DNA from: Candidatus Nitrosopolaris nunavutensis
GTDB taxonomy: Archaea > Thermoproteota > Nitrososphaeria > Nitrososphaerales > Nitrososphaeraceae
DNA: 8,453 bases
Direction of reading: 5' to 3'
Assembly: GCA_002501855.1 (NCBI GenBank)
Contig: DAOM01000030.1
Location: 1 to 8,453, forward strand
The notes beneath the pieces are model-generated. The model was not told the origin of the DNA. It saw nothing but the letters and a program-made list of their open reading frames with translations, and made no database searches. Positions 1-5,291 of this stretch are shown here, one piece after another. The position numbers and the translations under genes are program-made. Numbering within the stretch: the first letter of the stretch is position 1; each line of letters begins with the position of its first letter.

Positions 1-741
1 GGCACTATATTCAGTAGCATCCGCATTTACGAGGCGTGGCGTTGATATAGTCGGTGTAGATTCTAGTTGCTGTTGAGATGATTCTCCAGTAGCTGCTTTT
101 GTATTGGATGTGGACATAGTAGTAGGTAGTCTTGGCGTTAAAGCAATATTTTCCAACGTTTGTTGTGTGAGCCTCATCTTAACATTATTGATTTCAGACT
201 TTTCGATAGTAATATGCTCTATTAGTTCATTTGTGTGCGTACTGATTTGTTGATATGCCTCCTCCGTTATCTCATTGCTTCTGAACTGTAGCTTCGCATC
301 AAACAACACCGTTTTGATGCTTCTGTTTTCTGTATCCAATTCATTCAATCTTGCTTGCAACTTCTCATTAACAGATTTTTCAATCTCACCAAGATCATTG
401 AGCCTCTTTTCGTATTTCAGGTAAACCAATTCAGCATCGTCCTTCATCAAATCATTTTCTGCAACGATATCCTGTAGTCCCTTTATTCGTTGTAGAGTAA
501 GGTTTTTCTGCCTCAATAGCTTTTGAGCGTCCAATCTCCACCTGGGAATATAGATTACATAATCTCCTTGAACTAATAGCTGTTCATACGGTAGCTGTTT
601 TAAACCTGCAGAACCGCAATCTACGCCGACAGATTCAATAGAACCATCAGTATCTGTTATTATACCAACCACTTTTCCCATGAATGTACCATACATATCC
701 TTGACTTGTTTACCCACGAATTCGAGCTTGAGTTCGCTCAT
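1..741 (-). CDS. cdvA: CdvA, archaeal cell-division protein (N-terminal 247 residues; runs off the left edge)
   Basis: CdvA is the membrane-binding component of the archaeal Cdv (ESCRT-III-like) division machinery; it forms a mid-cell structure and recruits CdvB. Residues 1-65 form a PRC-barrel with the typical FVGKQVKDMYG start, a turn DTDGSIE near 32-38 and a strand ending YVIYIPRW. Residues about 68-205 are charged and heptad-like, as in the CdvA coiled coil (for example GLQDIVAEND and KYEKRLNDLGEIEKSVNEK). After residue 207 the chain becomes Ser/Thr/Pro-rich and unstructured, where family members have a linker before the C-terminal CdvB-binding peptide; that peptide would lie outside the window. 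The ATG at 741 gives MSELKLEFVGK. An in-frame ATG nine bases upstream (750) is possible, but a TATA-like element about 23 nt before 741 favours the shorter form. No cdvB or cdvC is seen nearby, as expected for Thaumarchaeota, where the cdv genes are scattered. Confidence 0.9.
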   Translation of the reverse strand, partial: MSELKLEFVGKQVKDMYGTFMGKVVGIITDTDGSIESVGVDCGSAGLKQLPYEQLLVQGDYVIYIPRWRLDAQKLLRQKNLTLQRIKGLQDIVAENDLMKDDAELVYLKYEKRLNDLGEIEKSVNEKLQARLNELDTENRSIKTVLFDAKLQFRSNEITEEAYQQISTHTNELIEHITIEKSEINNVKMRLTQQTLENIALTPRLPTTMSTSNTKAATGESSQQQLESTPTISTPRLVNADATEYSA

Positions 742-761
742 GCAAATCATTTTGTAAGTAC

Positions 762-767
762 GTATAA
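762..767 (-). promoter_or_regulatory. TATA-like box of cdvA
   Basis: On the minus strand TTATAC is centred about 23-24 nt upstream of the cdvA ATG at 741. That spacing would give a leaderless or nearly leaderless transcript, the common archaeal arrangement. The call is based on position and composition only. Confidence 0.4.
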
Positions 768-1131
768 TGGTGACGGTGTCAAAATTGTTGCATTATTTAG
801 TAAGGCCAATTTGCCCGAAAAGGATGGTGATAAAAGAGGATTTTAGGCATCTTAACGAATTCCAGAAAAGCCGAATTAGGGTTCCTTTTGGAGGGAATAG
901 CGGGAGTAAGAGCCAGAAGGAAGACTAAAGATGTGGAGTTCAAAGCACGCAAAGATGAACGTAGACGGACTGAAGGTCGTAAAAGTTAGGAAAAGGATGT
1001 CCGTAGCTGGCATTCCTCCTTGGAGGAAGGCCAGCAAACTCCACAACCACAATCACAGCCACGTGGAGCATCCAATCTATAGCCAAGATAGGAATCACAT
1101 GCGATTTGTGAAAGACCCAAGAAAATTATAG
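767..1131 (+). other. Decayed coding-like stretch, no intact gene assigned
   Basis: All three plus frames show protein-like runs that stop and are taken up by another frame. One frame, open from before 742, reads GDGVKIVALFSKANLPEKD and stops at 844-846, but has no start codon. A second frame, open 834-986, reads ELGFLLEGIAGVRARRK followed by a strongly basic tail and stops at 987-989. A third has ATG at 767, stops at 926-928, and is followed at 931 by another 66-codon frame ending at 1131 with a His/Asn-rich patch (HNHNHSH). None has a recognisable family, and no start has a ribosome binding site. Joining the first two frames needs one frameshift at the A-rich run near 831-838. The best reading is the remnant of an unidentified gene; chance open frames in purine-rich DNA are the alternative. 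Confidence 0.3.
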
Positions 1132-1500
1132 TCAAGGGTAATGATGACCAGAAAATGCATTGGAATGGGTGACGTAGAGATACGGAAGGTATACGGACAA
1201 CAAAGACGTGAGGAAAGGAGAGGAACTATCCTGAAGGCCAAAATAGCACCCCAATCTGTGGGGAGTATCTAAAGAAGTAAAGGAAGACGCTAATGTGAAG
1301 TTATACCACTCTGACGTCAAGCTAATAACTAAATAGCAAATACCATCAGGCTTGATATTCACCTTATGATTTAGATTCCCAATCTCTCTACCAGGATTTG
1401 GCAAAATATGGTAATAGATTGTTAAAGGAAAGGTGGTCCATTGGTGACATACGCACTACCTACCGTCTTTGACTATAGGTGGTCCGACAATCTGCAATAA

Positions 1501-1515
1501 TACCGTTGCACGGTA
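1501..1515. repeat. Short perfect inverted repeat (6-bp arms, 3-nt loop)
   Basis: TACCGT and ACGGTA flank TGC. It is about 55 nt upstream of a T-rich tract at 1572-1578. It could be an operator half or a small hairpin; a chance dyad is equally possible. Confidence 0.3.
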
Positions 1516-1615
1516 AAGAAAAGATGAGCACCCAAAGTTAACGTAGCAAGTGCGTCGTGAGGTGTCTGTGTATTTTTTGATCCTTTTCCATTCTTTATCG
1601 TTAAACCAGATCGTA

Positions 1616-1643
1616 TCAATCACTATCCGATTGAAACGGATAG
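1616..1643. repeat. Two overlapping, mutually exclusive perfect hairpins
   Basis: TCAATC (1616-1621) pairs with GATTGA (1629-1634) across a 7-nt loop. CTATCCG (1623-1629) pairs with CGGATAG (1637-1643), also across a 7-nt loop. The arms overlap, so an RNA could adopt only one at a time. It lies about 210 nt upstream of thyX, too far for a simple operator, and nothing marks it as a known RNA class. Confidence 0.4.
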
Positions 1644-1775
1644 AGGGACGGATGAACGGTGTGGTTCAATGCATGTTCATGTTCAGAAAATAACTGGTGT
1701 CTTCATCTTAATGCTTTAACCTGCAAATGTATCTTGATTGATTAATGCAAACCCAATTTATCGATTGAAGTATCT

Positions 1776-1792
1776 GCACAATTATATTGTGC
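1776..1792. promoter_or_regulatory. Perfect 17-bp dyad overlapping a TATA-like core upstream of thyX (candidate operator)
   Basis: Arms GCACAAT (1776-1782) and ATTGTGC (1786-1792) flank TAT. The centre TTATATT is itself TATA-like and would place transcription start near 1810, giving a leader of about 40 nt. A second AT-rich element, AAATATG near 1808-1814, would give a leader of roughly 15-20 nt. A homodimeric helix-turn-helix regulator bound here would block TBP. This is inferred from symmetry and position only. Confidence 0.45.
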
Positions 1793-1851
1793 GGCATAAA
1801 CTGTACTAAATATGCAAAGTTTTTATCAGTCAGCGTCATGAGTTACGCAAC

Positions 1852-3498
1852 ATGAGCTCTTATAACACAATTTTCTATGATAATTTCTCTGAAGAAGAAA
1901 AGTTTATTCTAGGTTCACATTTTTCTAACCTTGATAGACCTGTTTTTGCAATAGTTACGCCTGCACAGGTAGACAGAGGAGCATTAATGTCCAGATATTC
2001 TAGGACAGATAAGACAATGCGACGCATATTCCTAGACGAATTTGCCAAAAATCCAAACAGGGGAGAGGAATTCTATGGAAGAGTATTGTTAGAGTATGGA
2101 GACGACTCTGTTGCTGAACTAGGAGAGGCACAGATTGCAATAGAATGGATCTCAAACATCGCTGCTAAGAAAATCGAGGATCATAGAATCGGACTTTCAT
2201 ATCTTGAAAAATCTTCACGTTATGTGGCATTTGATCAAAAAGTTAATGGTCAATACAAGTACTTTAAAGAAGAGCGCATCATGGCATCACCACATGCTGA
2301 TTTATACACACAGGCATGCGATCATGCTTTCGACATTTACACCAAGAATTTACAACCAATGCAGAAATTTATTGCAGAAGTGGAGCCAATCGACCGCTTT
2401 CTTTTTTTCGACTCGTTGTCAAAACGAGAAGTAGCTTATAGTAACTTGAGATTTGACAAGGACATTGAATCTGCAAGACGAATATATAATGCAACTATTA
2501 AGGCCAAGGCACTTGATGTCCTCCGTGGACTTTTGCCAGCCTCCACTCTTACAAATTTGGGCATCACAGGCAATGGTCGAGCATTTGAATACTTGCTATC
2601 AAAAATGTTCTCATCAGACCTAACTGAAATAAAATCGCTTGCAGTTCAGTTGCAATCAGAACTTGATGCAGTTATTTTTGCTTTTGTAAGACGTGCAAAC
2701 GATGAGTACGGGCATGCTCTACAGACATATCTTATAGATACAAAGCATGCAATCTTAGAGCTTGCTAGGTATCACACAAAAAATCTCAAGGCGGAAGAAA
2801 AACCACAATCTGTGAAACTTCTAAATTTTGAAGATAATGCTGAAGCTGAGATAAAAGTTGGCTCTGCAATTTTATATGAGCAAGCCCAAGGTCAGTCTCT
2901 TGAGAGTCTTGCACGATATATTCGATCTCTACCCCCAATAGAAAGGCATAAAATAATTCAAACCTATACAAAATTCCGAGCTAATAGAAGACACCGTCCT
3001 GGTAGAGCATTTGAAATGGTAGAATTTACATTTGAAATGTTTACAAATTTCGGAATATTCCGTGACCTGCATCGTCATAGAATACTTACCTTAGAAAGAC
3101 AGCTGCTTTCTACTAAACATGGATATGATCTTCCACCAGAGGTTATCGACATGGATATCGATAAAGATTTCAAAGATTGTATGTATAAATGTGATGAAGT
3201 ATATAAAATCATTTCAATGAAAATGCCTGAAGAATCACAATATGTAGTTAATTTTGCATACAAATATCCATATTTTATGAAATTTAATTTGCGAGAGGCA
3301 TGCCATATGATTGAGCTGAGAACTATTCCGCAAGGGCACCCAGATTATCGCAGAGTATGCCAGAAGATTTTTACAGAGATCAAACGTGTCCATCCTGTGC
3401 TTGCTGGAGGAATTAAGTTTGTAGACTTAGGCACGTATGAGCTGGAAAGATTCAATGCTGAGAAACATACAGAGAGTAAGAGGCGAAAGCTAAATTAA
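1852..3498 (+). CDS. thyX: Tandem two-domain ThyX-like (FAD-dependent thymidylate synthase family) protein
   Basis: ThyX makes dTMP from dUMP with methylenetetrahydrofolate, NADPH and FAD. At 548 residues this is about twice a normal ThyX and contains two related halves. The N-terminal half (about 30-275) has the end of the ThyX signature as E119-x-S121-x-R123-Y124, and later an N241-G-R243 segment followed by an EIKSLA helix, matching the family's second conserved region; canonical RHR is H-R-I (111-113). The C-terminal half (about 370-520) has RHR at 408-410 but Leu at the Ser position, and a well-kept N479-L-R481 ... H485 ... L489-R490 block. Thus each half keeps a different part of the signature. 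Long ThyX-like proteins occur in Thaumarchaeota as far as I recall, but activity cannot be judged from sequence. The ATG at 1852 is chosen because the nearby ATG at 1838 is out of frame. The Lys/Arg-rich tail (SKRRKLN) closes the protein. Confidence 0.85.
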   Translation: MSSYNTIFYDNFSEEEKFILGSHFSNLDRPVFAIVTPAQVDRGALMSRYSRTDKTMRRIFLDEFAKNPNRGEEFYGRVLLEYGDDSVAELGEAQIAIEWISNIAAKKIEDHRIGLSYLEKSSRYVAFDQKVNGQYKYFKEERIMASPHADLYTQACDHAFDIYTKNLQPMQKFIAEVEPIDRFLFFDSLSKREVAYSNLRFDKDIESARRIYNATIKAKALDVLRGLLPASTLTNLGITGNGRAFEYLLSKMFSSDLTEIKSLAVQLQSELDAVIFAFVRRANDEYGHALQTYLIDTKHAILELARYHTKNLKAEEKPQSVKLLNFEDNAEAEIKVGSAILYEQAQGQSLESLARYIRSLPPIERHKIIQTYTKFRANRRHRPGRAFEMVEFTFEMFTNFGIFRDLHRHRILTLERQLLSTKHGYDLPPEVIDMDIDKDFKDCMYKCDEVYKIISMKMPEESQYVVNFAYKYPYFMKFNLREACHMIELRTIPQGHPDYRRVCQKIFTEIKRVHPVLAGGIKFVDLGTYELERFNAEKHTESKRRKLN

Positions 3499-3696
3499 AA
3501 CATGCCTGTCGTAAATTATAAAACGTCCTACAACGACCGGTCGAATTTATGGTATCGAGAAGAAGATGGATGTCATTGCTTATGACAATTCTCTCCCTGA
3601 ATGTAAGGATAGCGCTTTCCTTTCTATCCACTCAGATTGCTAGTTTTGCCTGTATATGGAATTACTGTGATTATTACGAAATCAGCAGATGAAGAA

Positions 3697-3718
3697 GCGG
3701 TAGACGTACTGCTACCGC
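3697..3718. repeat. Perfect 7-bp GC-rich inverted repeat
   Basis: GCGGTAG (3697-3703) and CTACCGC (3712-3718) flank an 8-nt loop. It sits in the convergent gap, four bases from the next hairpin. It may protect or define a 3' end; there is no U-tract, so it is not a classical terminator. Confidence 0.45.
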
Positions 3719-3721
3719 CAA

Positions 3722-3744
3722 TCAAACCCATTGTAGTGGTTTGA
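3722..3744 (-). terminator. Hairpin 8 nt past the stop of the secreted-protein gene
   Basis: TCAAACC (3722-3728) and GGTTTGA (3738-3744) flank a 9-nt loop, immediately downstream of the minus-strand stop codon at 3753-3755. The position fits a 3'-end structure. Archaeal termination normally depends on T-tracts, which are weak here, so the role is uncertain. Confidence 0.35.
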
Positions 3745-3752
3745 GGTAATCT

Positions 3753-4310
3753 CTAATCAGCGTTAACTATCCTGCTACTTCCTATCTGAATATTCCTCAA
3801 AAAGCCAAGCGCTTTGAACGGATTATTCTGAGTTGTAGCATTCGCTCCTAATCCTCTAAACCCTTGTCCCATCATAGCGTTCATGGGATTTGTGTTGTTA
3901 GTCATCAACATGCTAGTATTATTGCCTCCCGTACTGCGTGAAGCTACAGCTAATGACATTAGACCTTTGAGATCCATAGGTAATCTTAGCGCTATAACTG
4001 TAACTGAAGGTACAAGGCTACTATTACTACTTGTTGTTACGTGTTTTAGAGTTACAGTTATCTCATTATTTCCAAGGTTTTCTCCGGTAACTTTGACTCC
4101 ATTTACCATGCTTATACCTACAATACCTGAGATTGATCATGCATTGAATATACTATTCATGAAATTCGGTGAACCAAAAATCATCGCACCGCCATGACTG
4201 TTACCGAATAGGGGTTGAGCTAACACTGGACAAGAAAAAGTTGCTGATGTCACGAGAAGCATAAGCAGGGCTAAAGCACTAGAGACGGGCGTCAATATTT
4301 TTCTGGACAT
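3753..4310 (-). pseudogene. Secreted protein of unknown function, interrupted by one in-frame TGA
   Basis: From the ATG at 4310 the frame encodes 185 codons with a single TGA at codon 58 (4137-4139) and no frameshift. Residues 1-31 form a Sec signal peptide: MSRK, a hydrophobic core around 8-24, and a likely cleavage site VLA|QP. After the stop the frame continues without a break as SISGIVGIS and then a beta-rich segment (VNGVKVTGENLGNNEITVTLKHV, residues 69-91), a Val/Leu-rich strand region to about 125, and an Asn/Met/Gly-rich tail. The tail and middle carry N-x-S/T sequons at N96, N130, N131, N138 and N157, compatible with a glycosylated exported protein. The simplest explanation is a recent nonsense mutation or a base-call error, since codon use and reading frame are intact on both sides. 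Restart at ATG 4109 would give a protein without a signal peptide. I do not recognise the family. Confidence 0.65.
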
Positions 4311-4337
4311 AATGTGATTTTGAAAGAGCGATACTAG

Positions 4338-4359
4338 TTTATTTACATTCTTATGTAAA
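4338..4359 (-). promoter_or_regulatory. Promoter of the secreted-protein gene with a perfect dyad over it
   Basis: On the minus strand an A/T-rich AAATAAAC is centred about 30 nt before the ATG at 4310, giving a leader of a few bases. TTTACAT (4342-4348) and ATGTAAA (4353-4359) form a perfect dyad with a 4-nt spacer that overlaps and extends upstream of this box, a natural place for a regulator that competes with TBP/TFB. Confidence 0.4.
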
Positions 4360-4377
4360 GAAATTGGGAAAAAATGC

Positions 4378-4402
4378 AATACTATAGTGCAACTATAGTA
4401 TT
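4378..4402. repeat. Perfect 25-bp dyad (11-bp arms, 3-nt spacer), candidate operator
   Basis: AATACTATAGT (4378-4388) and ACTATAGTATT (4392-4402) flank GCA. Each arm also contains the self-complementary 8-mer ACTATAGT, so the element is at once a direct and an inverted repeat with 11-bp period. It is about 68-92 bp upstream of the secreted-protein start and about 20 bp beyond the TTTACAT dyad. The length and perfection make chance unlikely. A dimer or tetramer binding site for a transcription factor is my inference; a hairpin in an RNA is the alternative. Confidence 0.6.
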
Positions 4403-4454
4403 TGTCATCCAGTCACATACTATTACCTAGTAGTGCAGGACTGGTTACGCAAAG

Positions 4455-4489
4455 CAAGCTGAAAGTTATGAGCTATACTTTTTAGCTTG
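4455..4489. repeat. Long imperfect hairpin downstream of the TRAM gene
   Basis: CAAGCT (4455-4460) pairs with AGCTTG (4484-4489), and AAAGT (4462-4466) with ACTTT (4477-4481), with small internal bulges and a 10-nt loop. It is about 130 nt downstream of the TRAM stop, so it might mark a transcript end on the minus strand. No proper T-tract follows. Confidence 0.35.
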
Positions 4490-4573
4490 ATAGTCAGGAA
4501 ACATTTGTTTTTGTCGTTCCAAATCTCGATATTGTGTCAGGTATAACAACCGTATCTTGGTTACCGCAACCAT
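4466..4573 (-). CDS. Possible 35-aa basic peptide (doubtful)
   Basis: An ATG at 4573 opens 35 codons, MVAVTKIRLLYLTQYRDLER and then a Lys/Gln-rich tail ending KKYSS. A second minus-strand frame across the same bases reads GWTCHGCGNQDTVVIPD, with a C-x-x-C zinc-ribbon-like motif, but lacks ATG and is also short. Neither has a ribosome binding site. One could be a small protein, or both could be the remains of a small zinc-ribbon gene. Confidence in either being expressed is low. Confidence 0.25.
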   Translation of the reverse strand: MVAVTKIRLLYLTQYRDLERQKQMFPDYQAKKYSS

Positions 4574-4619
4574 GACACGTCCAACCAACTGTCCACGTAC
4601 GGCTCAGTTATTGCGTGAT

Positions 4620-4865
4620 TTAGCTCACAACCGTAGCTGTAGCGAACCTATTTCCTACCTGATCAACCTTAACCTTAACTTTCTGTCCAACTTTTCCATT
4701 TTTGACAAAAACAACAAATCCTTGGACTCTTGCGATACCGTCACCTTGTCTACTGATTTCCGTAACTTCTATGTCATATTCCTTACCTACTTCTACTGGT
4801 TTTGGGCCTGTAGATCCTCTAAAGTCTCTACTGCCGCCACCGCCGTAACTTCTACCGTAACCCAT
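4620..4865 (-). CDS. TRAM-domain RNA-binding protein, small stand-alone archaeal type
   Basis: The 81-residue protein has a Gly/Arg/Ser/Tyr-rich N-terminus (residues 1-20, with YGRSYGGGGSRDFRG) followed by a complete TRAM domain (about 23-80). Key parts are VEVGKEYDIEVTEIS, GDGIARVQGFVVFV, the G-KVGQKVKVKV strand and the final GNRFATATVV. TRAM is an OB-like beta-barrel that binds RNA. Small archaeal TRAM proteins act as RNA chaperones in some methanogens and are often compared to bacterial cold-shock proteins; the glycine-rich tail would add nonspecific RNA binding. It acts in the cytoplasm. A textbook TATA box lies 25 nt upstream of the ATG, so the mRNA is probably leaderless and well expressed. 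It is a single gene, not coupled to its neighbours. The call is firm at family level; the RNA targets are unknown. Confidence 0.9.
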   Translation of the reverse strand: MGYGRSYGGGGSRDFRGSTGPKPVEVGKEYDIEVTEISRQGDGIARVQGFVVFVKNGKVGQKVKVKVDQVGNRFATATVVS

Positions 4866-4887
4866 TAGGTCGAGAGATCGCTTGCTC

Positions 4888-4893
4888 TATAAA
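4888..4893 (-). promoter_or_regulatory. TATA box of the TRAM gene
   Basis: TTTATA on the minus strand is centred 25 nt upstream of the TRAM ATG (4865). This matches a consensus archaeal box A for a leaderless transcript and supports the chosen start. Confidence 0.65.
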
Positions 4894-4958
4894 TCTCTTT
4901 TTCATTTACTGTCAAGCTGTTGTTTGCCTTTCGTCATTATTTTTGAATTTCCATATGG

Positions 4959-5206
4959 CTATTGGATATATCTACAATATTTTCTGTCTACGCCATAGGC
5001 TAACTTAATACCGCCTCTGAACTTTTGTATTTTTCCTGTTTTGCCTTCTATTTTTGCAGCTATTTCTTTTACTTCTATTCCCCGAATTCCATGTATCGTC
5101 TTGGCCTCCTCTCTAACTGCAGTCTGTGCTGCATTCTCCCAGCCTTTTTCAGAACTACCCACCCAGCTCACCAGCTCACAAGCTCTACAATTTTGGCTAC
5201 TGACAT
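4959..5206 (-). pseudogene. Dodecin, frame broken near the start by a tandem-repeat expansion
   Basis: Dodecins are small flavin-storing proteins that form hollow dodecamers. From the ATG at 5206 the first codons read MSVAKIVELVS, the classic dodecin beginning, and then hit TGA (5168-5170). The rest of the family continues intact in another frame: VGSSEKGWENAAQTAVREEA, KTIHGIRGIEVKEI, AAKIEGKTGKI and FRGGIKLAYGVDR. Between the two parts lies a three-copy repeat of about 8 bp; one copy alone would restore the canonical ELVGSSEKGW. Removing 8 or 17 bases puts both parts in one frame (79 or 76 aa; family usual about 65-77). The Trp that stacks on flavin in the halophile protein is not at the matching place (IRGIEV), so ligand use was uncertain even in the intact form. 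The open frame that extends upstream past 5206 has no family similarity and is not the true start. Confidence 0.75.
5160..5184 (-). repeat. Imperfect 8-9 bp tandem repeat, three copies, inside dodecin
   Basis: On the minus strand AGCTTGTG (5177-5184), AGCTGGTG (5169-5176) and AGCTGGGTG (5160-5168) follow head to tail. Two units are an exact 8-bp duplication when read as CAGCTCAC on the plus strand (5164-5171 and 5172-5179). Slipped-strand expansion explains the dodecin frameshift. Confidence 0.75.
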
Positions 5207-5244
5207 ACGGCCAACCAACCGACACAGGTGACAGATTTGTGAAC

Positions 5245-5254
5245 AAATATATTT
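5245..5254. promoter_or_regulatory. Palindromic TATA element midway between divergent dodecin and PNGase-like genes
   Basis: AAATATATTT is self-complementary and lies about 43 nt from the dodecin ATG (5206) and about 42 nt from the GTG (5292). It could act as box A in both directions, giving leaders of about 15-18 nt. A second element, ATATAAT at 5269-5275, could alternatively drive the plus gene but would start transcription near or beyond 5292. Confidence 0.45.
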
Positions 5255-5291
5255 TTCCATTTTTAAGCATATAATCAGTATAACTAGAGAC

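Larger units (their letters stand above)
1132..1775. other. Intergenic stretch with no gene seen
   Basis: I find no intact coding region, tRNA or rRNA here. Minus-strand open frames across 1132-1466 lack a plausible start and have unconvincing composition, rich in Ser, Leu and Tyr without a domain. The stretch contains short perfect dyads at 1501-1515 and 1616-1643 and a T-run at 1572-1578. It may hold part of the thyX regulatory region and remains of the decayed sequence to its left. Confidence 0.5.
3499..3752. other. Convergent intergenic region between thyX and the secreted-protein gene
   Basis: No convincing gene is present; a 27-codon frame from ATG 3502, three bases after the thyX stop, is too short to support. 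The stretch contains hairpins at 3607-3629 (GGATAG/CTATCC), 3697-3718 and 3722-3744, consistent with transcript ends from both sides. Confidence 0.5.

Noticed and set aside
1141..1200. C/D-box small RNA beginning at ATGATGA (1141)
   Set aside because: No D box (CTGA) occurs at a suitable distance and no terminal stem is seen.
1132..1404. 90-codon minus-strand frame
   Set aside because: It begins with TTG, has no binding site or promoter, and shows a Ser/Leu/Tyr-rich composition without a domain; the same frame is open without a start to about 1466, which fits chance.
1629..1637. GATTGAAAC resembling the 3' end of some CRISPR repeats
   Set aside because: It is present once only, with no repeat-spacer periodicity and no cas gene in the window.
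742..1851. tRNA gene in the long gap before thyX
   Set aside because: No T-arm (GGTTCRANYCC) or cloverleaf pairing was found on either strand; the GGTTCAATGC at 1663 lacks the partner arm.
3883..4197. 104-codon plus-strand frame
   Set aside because: It is the complement of the secreted-protein gene, which has a signal peptide, promoter and coherent frame on the minus strand.
4557..4868. 103-codon plus-strand frame
   Set aside because: It is antisense to the TRAM gene, whose domain and TATA box are clear.
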